Assembly: GCA_030686995.1 (NCBI GenBank)
Contig: CM060708.1
Span: 188,518,749-188,582,748, forward strand
DNA length: 64,000 bases
Direction: 5' to 3'
From: Artemisia argyi
Lineage: Eukaryota > Streptophyta > Magnoliopsida > Asterales > Asteraceae
Position 1 is the stretch's first letter. Each line of letters begins with the position of its first letter. The notes beneath the pieces are model-generated. The model was not told the DNA's origin and searched no databases. It saw nothing but the letters and a program-made list of their open reading frames with translations. The position numbers were made by a program, and so were the translations under genes. Shown here in pieces: positions 33,216 to 44,200 of the stretch.

Positions 33216-34381
33216 AAAACAATTCTTCCACTCCACCTAATCGCTACCAATCAAACGGTCCACCCCCTAACCGCACTTTCAACAACAATCCTTCCAACAC
33301 TTATGGTAGTACCAATAATTTTGAAGGGTTGATGTCTAAATTTATGGCATCTCAAGAAGCTCGTATGGCTAAGTTTGAATCCGAATTCAATCAACAACAA
33401 ACGGAGATGACCAATAAAATTGACAACTTGTTGAAAGCTCTTAACAATCAAATGTTGACCACACCAAATAAGGACACTATCAACACTAATAGTGGAACCC
33501 AAGTAAAGGATCCCTCATCATCCAAGAATGTCCACTTTGTCAATGTTGTTACTATTAAGCCAATCGATAAGGATAGGGAAGAAGATGATGTAGATAGAGT
33601 TGGAGTTGATAGTGAATCTAAGAATGAGGATAATAAGGAAGGGAAGGTAGAGGAAGCAGAGAATGTAGAGAACAACTTCGATAGGTTACCAACTAAGGAA
33701 GAATGTGCATACCATAGGGATTTATTCGATGACCCCGAGACACCATACGTCCTAGGTTCACCAATCATCAAAGCAGGCGACCCCTCTAATATCATTATAC
33801 CGTGCAACATTGGGCATGTGCATGTGTGGAAAGCCTACATCGATCTTAAATCTCCTGTAAACCTTATGACTAGGCTCCACTATAATTGGATAATGAAAAA
33901 GCAACTCGGACCTAGGATATTTTCCTACACTGGTTGGATGAGTAACTTAGTAGGAAGAGTAAAGGGATTGCATGTTCTTGTAGGAAATTTCACATATTTT
34001 ACCGACTTTGTGATTGTAGATGATATTCGTCCGGTAATAGATAGTTGCCTAACTCAAGTAGTGCTTGGAAAGCCGTTCGCTGAAGCCTCTAAAATGAATT
34101 ATGACCCATCCTTAGGGATAGTTAGGTTCAAGGACAAAACCCGATGAAGTAGCCTACCAAATGCCATATAAGATAGATTAATACCGACTTCAATCGGATC
34201 TTGAGAAAGGGCACAAGCAAGCAGTTTACTATTGGAATGATGAGGATAGGGGTAGAGGAGTTGACCATGTAATGAGAAAAATACTTGGCTTCTACAAAGA
34301 ATGCTTGCAACTAGGTCCGGAATATAAAACCAAACCCGAGGATGACTTAGAAATCATGACTAATGACGAGGTCACGTTATA
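33216..34381 (+). pseudogene. Second gag/protease-like module of E1, frameshifted
   Basis: Open from about 33216 (NNSSTPPNRYQSNG) with a possible ATG at 33332. It has a helical region (MASQEARMAKFESEFNQQQT), an acidic stretch, and a protease-like part (IIIPCNIGHVHVWKAYIDLK, SPVNLMTRLHYNW, VGNFTYFTDFVIVDDI, VVLGKPFAEASKMNYDPSLG). It stops at 34147. After a one-step frameshift the end DEVAYQMPYKID to ILGFYKECLQLGPEYKTKPE continues to about 34381. It is the E2 type of ORF, with D-L-K-S at the usual protease turn. Confidence 0.68.
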
Positions 34382-36528
34382 GCCCGTGACTTTGAGTCTA
34401 GCTACAAGACTCGTAAATAAAGAAAAGCGCTTCTTTGAAGGTAACTCAAGCTTTATTTTTGTGTTTGTTTGATTTTATTTGTTTCCGTATGCATGTTTTA
34501 TTTTTATTGTCTGTGGCTCATGTTTCAAAATAAATTGTGAAAATGCTTTATTTTGTTTTTAACTTTGTCTTGATTACATATAAAGGTATTTTGTAAAAGA
34601 TAACTGTAAGGGAAATCTAAATTCGTTTCTAAGAACGAGATTGAACATGAATCACAACAATATTAAATGAACATGCATATTAGTATTTGTGTGAGTCAAA
34701 TGCTTGTATCGAGTCATAATGATGTTTTGCAGGATTTCCAGGGATTAAGGCGTGAGTTTTTCCAGAAATTTTCCGGAAACTTAACATAAATTTTCTGCAG
34801 GTCACTTCTGACGATGTCAGGGTTATAACCTGACGGCGTTAAGTGTAAAATTCTAGTAATTTTGCAAGTTTTGTTTTTCTGCCGGAGTCGTAGAGTTTTT
34901 GCTAAATCTTTAGTTCTATAAACTCCAGAAAATCTGCAAATATTTATTCCACAAGCATTATATCTTAATTTGCTTTCTAGGATTTTATTATGTATAGAGT
35001 TTGCTGCCGATTTTACGCGAGGTTTGCCATGATTGTTTTCTCAGGTTTAACATGTTATATTGGACAAGAAGATGATTTATATTTCTGGAGGGAAGCTTTC
35101 AACGTTTATTTTTTTGGAGGAGGATCTAACCATGTTATCACATTATCTACACCGAACGAATCAGGGTAGTATTTGTTTCATTCTTTTACCTTTGTTACTT
35201 TTACATCCTTTTTATTGAACATTGGGGACAATGTTCAGCCTAAGTGTAAGGGGAGGGTAAATGATGATACCTTAGAGAATACAATTGCACTTGATTTTGT
35301 TCGTGTAGTAGGATTTACTACATGATAAGAGGCATTAGGATAACCCTTGTGTTAAACCTGTATCATAATTACTTGACCAATGAAGTCATAAACACTTGAC
35401 TAATAAAGTCAGTTAATTTTCCCACACCTTTGCGATGTACTCATTTTTAGTACACGATACCCTTAGTACACGCCTCTGAGCCTATCTTTTTCATTTCTAA
35501 CTTTAAGCATTTTACTTAAAGATAGAATTTGTTTACAATCCACCTCAAATGTACACCCAAATCGCCTTAGCCTCCATTGTATGCACTCATAATTAGTGCA
35601 TTATTGTTACATGTTTAAACCCTAAGTTAATTGTCTAATTGATTACATGGTTGCTAAGTCGAGTCATATCTTGTGCATATTGTTTTGGGACGATTGGGAC
35701 TAATGGGTAAGGTACTATTGTACTGGAGTGTTGGGGAAGACGTCAATTGTTACCCCAATATGTTCGTTAATATCTAAAAAGTACTCCAAGTGTTTTGATT
35801 ATCTTAATTTGAGTCATTAGAATAGTTGATTGTAAACTATGTAAAAGCTCAAGTGTAAGGGGAATGCAAATTCCCTACGATGTATTATTTTGGATGGTAG
35901 GGCAAAAGTGTATGAAAAAAAAATCGAAAAATCAAGAAAAAGAAAAAAAATATATATATATAAAAAGAAAAGGAGAAAAAAACATACGGACTACCACCCC
36001 GTTTCCTTTTATGTTTATTTTATGTTTTTGTTAGTTTTCATTAGCTTAAGTCGAGTCAAGTCTTGGCTTAGCAACGCCACATTGTACATGTAATTGACCA
36101 AGATGATTAACTCGCCACCAGTAAAGATTGCCTTTATCCAACAAAACCGTGTTTATCATATCCCTACACCTCACGTTATAACTCTTTTGAAGGACCTCTT
36201 TGATAGCTTATCCTATGTGCTTACGCCAAATGTTGGAGGTTTGATCCTTTCCCAAGCCTATGGCAATCTATGTGTTATGACAGGTAGTGAGAGATATTTT
36301 CCATTTTCATATTGTGATATATACTTTTATTACACCCGAGAGATGTGAGTATCTAAACACTATTTGTGAGGTGCTAGTGTATAATTTCCGTGCTTGTTTT
36401 GGTTGAAGTGGAATGATTAATTGTTGTAATTACTTTTATATTAGTGTTAAATGACCCCTAGCTTGTATTTTGATTAGAATAAAAGCGCATTTGCTTGAGG
36501 ATAAACAAATCTCAAGTGTAAGGGTATT
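34382..36528 (+). other. Conserved 3' non-coding region of E1, second module
   Basis: Same order as in E0 and E2: AAAGCGCTTCTTTGAAGGTAAC near 34422, the hairpin at 35217-35236, the GGATGGTAG/CTACCACCC inverted repeat (35892-35999) with a purine/TA loop, and AAGTGTAAGGGTAT before the LTR. No gene. Confidence 0.8.
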
Positions 36529-37978
36529 TGATGAGGCGAAAAGTGTTACGCTTTTAGGGGGTCATTTAAGCCCTAAGTCGTGATTATTTGATCAAATATT
36601 GCCTCAAATCATTCCTTTTGTCATTTTAAGTACTTTGGAGAAGAAATCTGGAAAAGGAAGCATTTTGGACATTTTTGGAGCGAAAAGTGAAGAAAACGGC
36701 AAAGTCTCCAAAATTAAGCTGGAAATAGTACCTGACGGCGTCAAGACTTGCATGTGACAGCGTCATGTGTTGGAAAATAGGTGGATATAAAATTTACACA
36801 AGACGCGCCAGAATGTTTTTGGGATTTAACAAGTGACAGCGTCATGCTTTGGGATGCCAAGGCCGTCAAGAGCAATTTTACACGTGACGGCCAAGAGATG
36901 AATTATACATGACGGCGTCAGATCTGGATCTAGACAATCCGAGAAGAGTATTGGTGGCTAGTTGACGGCGTCAGAATTACAACGTGACGCCGTCAGACGT
37001 GTGATCTCTATATATAGTTTTCTAATTTTCATTCATTAGGGAGAGAACTTTTGGAGGAACTTTACCACAAACCCTAGGTCGAATTTCAACCTTCTTGTAA
37101 GGGTTTCAAACCTTTCTTTCATCTATGTTTGAATAAAGATAAGTCTTCCAATAATCATTCAATATGTCTATGTGTTGTTTGATTCTATCTTATGCTTGTC
37201 TTTACTTTAACATGCTAGGCTAGGTTTGTTTGTGTTTGCTTAGATGTAATGAAACCTAGCTATTGATTGTTGGTTGATTGTTTGTTATTAGTTGTTGTGG
37301 ATGAATGATTTAGATGTTAGGCTTAAGAAAACTGGCTAATCTCCATTTGGTAACTTGCTTGAAAATCTTAAGAAACATGAATCGGATGTGTACTACGATT
37401 TTAATGGTTGTTTTAATGCATGAGTGACTACTAAGGAGGCCATGTTAGGAGCTAGTTGTCGGCTCGACATAGGAAGAGGTAGAAACTTATAGAGTTGGGG
37501 AAGATCGTACACCGCCCCACGAATGGTATTAAGGAATATATCCCGTCATCCACGCAATTGTAACAAACTAGTCAATTAATGAAAGATAACTAGGGAGTAG
37601 TGAAATCTAAGTAAACACGTTTCTCTCATTATTGTTTTTCTCAACATTTACTTTCTTGTTATTTTATTTTCATTGCATTTGTAGTTAATTGGGTTAGTTG
37701 ACTAGCAACTAATTCCGCCCACTCTTCCAATACCCGAGATTTTTACGTGCTTTCCATAAAATATAAAAATACAAAAAGAATCATCTCTCACCTCTAGACC
37801 TAGTTTAATTAAGTTTTGGTCCTAACGAACATTATTCCCCAAGTAGAACAATCAATCCCCCGGTACTTGCCACTACACTATACTAGATCGGTCAGGTACA
37901 CTGCCTGGTGGGGATTGTAAGCCTCTCGAGATCCCTTGAGAGGTAAAACCTTTTGCGAGGGCGCAATCCCACGCATCA
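36529..37978 (+). repeat. LTR E: 3' LTR of E1 (1,450 bp)
   Basis: Runs from TGATGAGGCGAAAAGTGTTAC to CCCACGCATCA. It pairs with LTR D by shared subfamily differences (for example GATTATTTGATCAAATATTG). Confidence 0.86.
36733..37017 (+). promoter_or_regulatory. LTR E promoter: TGACGNCGTCA cluster plus TATA box
   Basis: Exact sites include 36733-36743, about 36911, 36963 and 36985, with two TGACAGCGTCA variants between, then TATATATAG at 37009-37017. Confidence 0.65.
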
Positions 37979-38824
37979 GTTGCCAATGCTATGAATATTA
38001 TTTAAACAAATTCATGCAATCTCTTAACAAAATTTTCACTCATAACTGCTTTGTAACAAATGATTTTGAGACAACTCGACACTAATTAAACATAGGATAT
38101 CTCATCTTCAAGGTAGTTATTAAGGCTAGTTAATTATCACCTAAAAACTGATAATGCATCCGTTTAGCTACGCAACGTAATAGAGTATCGAAGTTCTAGA
38201 TACGTTAAGAGAAATCTCACACTTATGCAACAAAAGCTCTTTTAAGACGTATTACAATTGACTTCACTTAAAAATTCTCATATTCAAGATAGTTACTAGG
38301 ACTAGTTATCACCTAAAAGTTGATAATGGACTCCTTTAACTAGGCCACGTAATAGAGAGTTTAAAGTTTTGTCATTTGTTAAGAAATCTTACGCTCATGA
38401 AAACAAATGTTCTTTGAAAATTTGACTTCCAAAATCAAGTCTTCTAGTTTAACTAGATTACTTAAGTTAGAAAAAGTTGATACTTTTTCTCAAAGCTTCA
38501 AAATGGTTAGATAAACGTAATTTTTTAAAGCATGAGCATTATAAAACAACGTTTAATCTATACCTATAATATTTTTGAAAAAGTATCACACAACAACAAA
38601 CTTTTGGTGAGAAAAATAAAAACAGACAGAGAGAATTAAATCACATGTGAAAAGAAAAGAGCATGCGCTTATGCTACAAAAGCAAGAAAAGCATAAGAAA
38701 AGAAATATACTCGAAAAAGAAATGCCAGAGCATATAAAAACAGACATAGTGAAAAAAAATAAACAAATGTATACATTATCATGTACTTATATCTTTCATG
38801 TCATTTCAGAATCAATCAACTAAA
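37979..38824 (+). other. Non-coding spacer of second Copia-type element with ~175-bp degenerate duplication
   Basis: Two diverged copies of a ~175-bp block lie at about 38098-38270 and 38277-38420 (TTCAAGGTAGTTATTAAGG versus TTCAAGATAGTTACTAGGA; both contain CACGTAATAGAG-like text). A purine-rich stretch follows. A pyrimidine run ending TCATTTCAG at about 38810 lies 15 bp before the next ATG. Confidence 0.6.
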
Positions 38825-39661
38825 ATGGCTCAAGAACAAGCTCATGATCAACCACAAAACGTTTAAGAGGATGCTCCAGCTGTACAAACACCAACTAACA
38901 ATGAACTTGTGCCAACAACTGAATTCATCAGAATTGGTAAATGCAATCATCAATTCCACATCTCTCTATTTGAATGTGATCACCCCATAATCCTTGAAAT
39001 CCTTCAAAATCACCCCACTTATCCAATGATCTCATTATCCGACTCTACTACCCCTATGATATACCTACAACAATTATGGCGTCATGTTGTGTTCTTCACT
39101 AAAACTAAACCCGACATAATCCAAAGTACCATTGAAACACAACAAATCACACTGACATCAAAAGATCTTCGTATGGCACTAAATCTTCCTACAACAGCTC
39201 GTGGCAATCTCACAGTATACGAACAACCACCAACTGTCAATCAGCTCAAAGAATTCTTCATGGAGCTTGGATATGATAAAGATGCTGATGAAACACACAA
39301 GTTTAAAGTCTTGTCGACTTTTAAGAGGAAATGACTACCTGCAAGATGGGCTACGCTCTTCTCAATTCCTAATCGGTGCGTAACGGGTAAAGAAACGGTA
39401 ATGGATAGAGGCACCACTTCATTATACCAAATCATGTATGGTATGGTGAAACAGTTTCACTTCGATTATGCGAAGCTACTATGGACAGATGTTGTGGACC
39501 ATGTCCGTAGAACGGATAAAAAGAAGAATGTATGCATTCCGTTTGTCAGATACTTCAAAATATTGATTGCTCAATTTATGAGGCAACATCCCAATATCAC
39601 AAGAAGACAAGACCGTGACCCAGAATGCCGTATATGCACAGCACAAGTGGTGACGCAATAG
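38825..39661 (+). pseudogene. Post-pol ORF of second Copia-type element, two in-frame stops
   Basis: ATG at 38825 gives MAQEQAHDQPQNV, then TAA (38864-38866). The same frame continues through VPTTEFIRIGKCNHQFHISL and LTSKDLRMALNLPTTARG to a TGA at 39332-39334. It then runs on with LPARWATLFSIPNRCVTGKE, SLYQIMYGMVKQFHFDYAKL and IPFVRYFKILIAQFMRQHP to TAG 39659-39661. The arrangement of these blocks parallels the 9887-10999 ORF (LKDFATILGVP; YMLYSIFTGQPFNLAYYL; LPYGMLLTRLFRAI), so both probably belong to the plant transposon/ATHILA ORF-1-like group. The function is unknown. Confidence 0.6.
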
Positions 39662-40154
39662 TTACCACTAATGCACCAATGCCTATACCACAAGGCCAGT
39701 TGGAGCTTGTTAACACAAAATCGCATGCATACAAGGTGTATATGGGATTAGTAAACGCTCCTACGGAAAGCTTTAAACCGAGCGGACCTACCCTGGATGC
39801 GTCTAGGGTCAAAGTAGAGTCTAGCGCCAAAGTAGGAACCTCTAGGACTCATCCAAAACAAACTGCTAGGAAGAGAACCAATAAGGGAAGAAAATTGTTG
39901 CAGTTAGATGACGAAGAGGAGGAAGAAGACGATGTGGGGAAGGATAAGGAGGATAAGGATAGTAAGGAGACTAGGATTAGTGATGAACGTCATGATGACG
40001 ACGATGGAGATGATAAGGGGGACGGAGATGACACCCATAAACCGGAGATTAAAAAGAAGATGAAGAATGACAACAGTAGGTCTAGGTCCTCTGAGCAACA
40101 CCAGCTCACCCCTCCCATCATTATTGATGTGGAACAACCATCATCACCTCCACC

Positions 40155-40194
<40 letters not shown>

Positions 40195-40688
40195 CACACA
40201 ACAACAACCCCGCCAACAACTCACTTTCAACAACCGTCAATATCCTCAACTCATCTGAAACACATACCAACAATGTCTATATCAACATTGTTTCAGAGAA
40301 TCCGAGCTGATCCAGTACCACTTGTCACGACAACACGTTTGAACGAAGTAATCGGAAAACTTCATGCTGACATGGAGTCAAGGTTTGCAGCTCAACGACA
40401 AAGCATAACTCAAGCTGGACCTTCCACATCATCAAGATCATTATCTCTGGAATGCATCTCTGAACTAATGCTTGATAAAGATCTTAAATGATGAATCACT
40501 CATGGAAGCACATCCCAGCCTATATAATGGATTACTGGAACCCGATGCTCAACCACCGGCACCAACTCAAGCTGAAAATCAAGTTCTGAACCTTCAAAAG
40601 CAAATGACTAAGCTGAACTCTGAGGCAATTAAAATTATTAAAAAGTTGTCCTCAAGAGTCATCGAGTTAGAAAGTCAATGTCATCCTC
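39267..40688 (+). repeat. 1.4-kb direct repeat, left copy
   Basis: Matches 46316-47764 throughout, starting TTGGATATGATAAAGATGC and ending GTCAATGTC(A/G)TCCTC. Differences are few, mainly ACA-repeat length and a 9-bp indel in the acidic region. Confidence 0.9.
39625..40688 (+). pseudogene. Acidic/poly-Thr C-terminal region of the post-pol ORF, first copy
   Basis: Frame 39625-40491 carries a basic patch (TARKRTNKGRK), an acidic region (DDEEEEEDDVGKDKEDKD), and a run of about 13 threonines encoded by ACA repeats (40156-40200), then TLFQRIRADPVPLVTTTRLN. Frame 40472 onward adds a coiled-coil-like LQKQMTKLNSEAIKIIKKLS and is cut at 40688 by the 5.6-kb insert. Overlapping frames show shifts near 39630 and 40480. 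It may look like a nuclear protein but is part of a retroelement ORF, because its flanks and its duplicate at 46316 are. Confidence 0.55.
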
Positions 40689-40849
40689 TGATGAGTGTCT
40701 AAATACTCATTATTTTATACTAATCTGAGCTGCCAAAACATCAAAAAATACTCAAATATGCATCATAATACTTAAAATATCTTATAAGTGTGTTTTATAT
40801 GTTTTAAATGCAAAATAATCAAAAACAGATGAAAAATGTACAAAGGTTG

Positions 40850-41320
40850 CATAATTGGCAGTTTCAGTCCCTCAAGGTTCATAAATTGGCAAAACTAGTC
40901 CCTGAAGGTTAAAAATGAAATAAAAGTCAACTTAAGTCCTTGGGAAACCAAAAATGTTCACTAATGATCCCTGGATAAAAGTTTTTACAAAATGACAATT
41001 TTTACCCCTCAAGTTTCAAAATTGGCAAAATTAGTCCCTGGGTGTTCAAAAATAGAAATTTAACAAATAACACGCTTGTACTATTCATAAAATACAATTT
41101 GGAACTCTTTTGATAACTTTTGGGAAATTTACACTTTCACCCCTAAGAATCCAAAAATGACATAAAAGGTCCTTATAGTTTTAAAATGAAATAATTATCA
41201 ACTATTGGTCCTTGTGTTATTGTTTATGGCAGGTTTAGTCCTTGGAATGAAGTTTGGATTATTGGCAGTTAAGGCCCCTTAATTTTCAGGAAATTACAAA
41301 ATTAGTCCTTGTGATTAATT
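40850..41320 (+). repeat. Degenerate ~45-bp repeats with TTAGTCC(C/T)TG motif
   Basis: Roughly ten diverged copies of AAATTGGCAAAATTAGTCCC followed by TGGGTG/AAGGTT-like text occur upstream of the TATA-like site. This is a U3-like arrangement. Confidence 0.65.
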
Positions 41321-43239
41321 ACAAACAAACCGGACCAAAAATAAAAACCAATCCAAAATCCAAACCAAACAAAAATCCAGCCAACCCTTTTATTTACCCT
41401 TTGGGCCCAACCATACAACCAGCCCAACTACAAACCAAACCCACCCTTAAATATTAAAACCAGGGTTTGACCCCAGTCAAACCCACCCTTTTTCCCTCCT
41501 TATCCCCTTCCTCCTCACACCACCACTGCAACTTCAATACCACTTCACCACCCACAGTATTGCTACCACCTCATCACCTACTCCTCCACAGCTGTCTCTT
41601 ACACCTATACACACCACCATGGTGCATTAAATGCAAAAATACGGCTGCACGCTACCATTTGGACTTTTGGCGCCAAAAGTGCCATTTGATGGCTAAGATG
41701 AGTTACAGGCATCCAATGATCAAGATTTAAAGTGGGATTTACTCAGAGTACTAGTGGGAACTCAGAAGGTGTATAAAAGAGAAAGAAAGATGAAGGAAAA
41801 CTCACTTGGGATTAGCCTTAGTCAAGTAGCTAATTAATCTTACTGCTTTCTTTAATTAAATGTCATTTTATTGCTTTCAATGTTGTATTAATCTTTGACA
41901 AAGCTTAATGGAACATTATTTACAGTTTTTATTCCATCTACCTTTAAATTTCATGCTTTTACTTAAAAGTCTTTAATTATCTTGTTATTTAGATCATAGT
42001 TGATTATTGTTGTTAATAGAGGACTATACAGCTCACATAAGCCTATGACAAAGCATGTTAAGCTTATAGAAACCATGAAAACAGTTTAATCATTAAAAAT
42101 AAAAATACCAAAAAAATTTAGGAAAATAGAAAAGAAATAAAAAATCACTGTCAAGAATGAATGAAGATTGAAGCAAGGTAGCTTTTGGAGGTTTCTGGTT
42201 TAGAAGCTCATTTGGGAGCTATAGGAAGTTTCATTGGTCATTGGTTCTCAGATTGGTGCACCTTGTAAGCTATTTTTTTTTATAATTTTTGCATTTTATT
42301 GCTTAAGTCATTTATCTGCCTTAATTTTCATATTTTCATATTTATTTGTTGTTGTTTAGTTAATTTAGTGCTTAATATAATTAGCTTGTTTGTTAGATTA
42401 TAGAGTTGCTTGATATTTCATTTTTCACTGTGAAAATGGCATATGAGTGATTCTAGTGTATTGATGTTATAATTGTTGTTTATTTGTTAGTTTATGCTTA
42501 TTTAGTTATTTTTCAGTAGATTTATTGTTTTTATTCAGTAGTTTGTTTATTAGATTTCATAGTTGTTTAGTTTACTTGTTTCACTGTATGATGCTTGTTT
42601 TTGATACTCTGGGTATAAACTGGAATTGCCTGCATGTTTAAGCTCAAATTGGTTTAATTTGACAAATCATACCATTTGGGATTGATATGATAGGCTAATT
42701 CAGCCTAATGCTTTGAAAATCATAAATGAGCCTATTTGTAGGGGTGTTTGGATTAATGGTTAACTGTGGTATGCAAGGTGTTTTATGTGTTATTCTTGAT
42801 GACTACATGTTAGCCTAAGTTCCTTTAAGCCTGACAAGCCATAAAGTCTAATGGTTACTTGTAACAAAGTCAAATTACTTACAAACCTTCCTTGCTTGTT
42901 CACTGTTAATATATTAAGTTGAATAATCATCATACTAGTGTATATGTTGTTTATCTATCTGTTTTTCATGTTCTTATAGCTTATTTTACCATGTTCAGTC
43001 CATAAATTAGATTGTAAGTTCATATAAGTCAACATTCTTGTTTATGTAAAAAGTCAACATTTTCAGTCTAAAAGTTTTTAAATAAACTTTGGATTTTTAG
43101 TGTGATCTTGTTACTTAGTTTTAGGATTAATGCTTTTAGCGTTTGATAGTTTTGTTGCTTATCTTTCTATTCTATTTTTGTTGATTTTTAGTTTAGTTTT
43201 TAAACTGCTTAATAGTGCTTATCTTTGAGCTAGTTTTTC

Positions 43240-44200
43240 CAAAATGTGCCCTGTGCACAGGTTTGTTACAATTTTCATAAGCTCATAAATTGTTTATAAA
43301 TGCATGTTAGTTTGTGTTGTTTGTTGTTTTGATTAGTTCACCATGCCATCTGCTTATGCATGTGTTCAAATGCCTATTTAGTTCTTATCTATGTGCTTAA
43401 TTTGTTCATTCAAAACATCAAAAATCAAACAAAGTACACTGGAATCCAGTGTACTTATAGCAACTTCATAAGCTTGTATAAATCTTATTAATGGACTTAA
43501 GTTTGTGACCCTATGCTTTTTAGGAAGCATAGGTGTCAAACTAACTGGTTTTAGTCTTATCTAGGGCCTTACAGCTTATATGATAAGCTAACCATGGCTT
43601 AACCCTTTGTTTAAAATCTTAATATACACTGAGTAATCAGTATTTAAGAGCATATTTAATGAGCTTTTATATACCTCATTAGTTAGTTGTAGCTTGTGAT
43701 TTTAGACTTTTTGTGAAGCCTATCAACCAGTCTTTAAGTTTAAAAGCTCATATCTTAATTTAAAGCTTATATAATAAGGCTGCCATTAGCTTTTAATCTT
43801 TTCCATTCTCATAGTACACTGGGAATCCAGTGTACTCATAGCTTTTTCACAAGCTCACAAAAAGCTAACCATTGAACTTAAAGCTGTGAATTTTGTTTTT
43901 CACAAAGCCAAGCAACCAGTTTCTAAGTTTCATTGGTTGTTCATCATTATCAAGCTTATTTTATAAGCTTGCATACAGCTTTTTGTTTGTCCCATTTTTG
44001 CTATATACACTGGAAGTCAGTGTATTAAGGCACTTTTCATAAGCCCTTCATAAGCTCCCTAGTGGACCCCACTAGGTAAGCTTTGGCTTTTTGAAAAGCT
44101 AATCTACCCAACTTGCAACCTACATTCTTAACTTGGCCTTTTTAGCTTATTTCTTAAGCTTAATTTGCCAAACAACAAGGCTGCAGGGGTGTTTGGATCT
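43240..44200 (+). repeat. ~190-bp degenerate tandem repeat with palindromes
   Basis: Palindromic cores lie at about 43246 (CCTGTGCACAGG), 43433-43455 (AGTACACTGG/CCAGTGTACT), 43622 (ACTGA/TCAGT), 43813-43836 (same arms as 43433) and 44003 (ATACACTG/CAGTGTAT), spaced 187-191 bp apart. Each unit has AGCTT-rich text and often a second hairpin about 70 bp later (CCTATGCTT/AAGCATAGG near 43512; CCTAGTGG/CCACTAGG near 44068). Confidence 0.75.

Larger units (their letters stand above)
19946..37978 (+). mobile_element. E1: Athila/Tat-like Ty3/gypsy element containing nested E2
   Basis: The 5' LTR (D) is split: TGATGAAG at 19946-19953, then E2, then the remainder from 29239 to about 30608. Internal coding relics lie at 30705-34381, a 3' non-coding region at 34382-36528, and the 3' LTR (E) at 36529-37978. 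The LTR D 3' end and the primer-binding site are deleted. No 5-bp duplication is seen: TTAGC lies at the left and GTTGC at the right. Either it has been altered by recombination or one end has been rearranged. Confidence 0.78.

Noticed and set aside
39625..40491. Acidic, poly-threonine ORF as a host nuclear protein
   Set aside because: It continues a retroelement ORF, is duplicated with the same disabling changes, and its poly-Thr comes from an ACA microsatellite.
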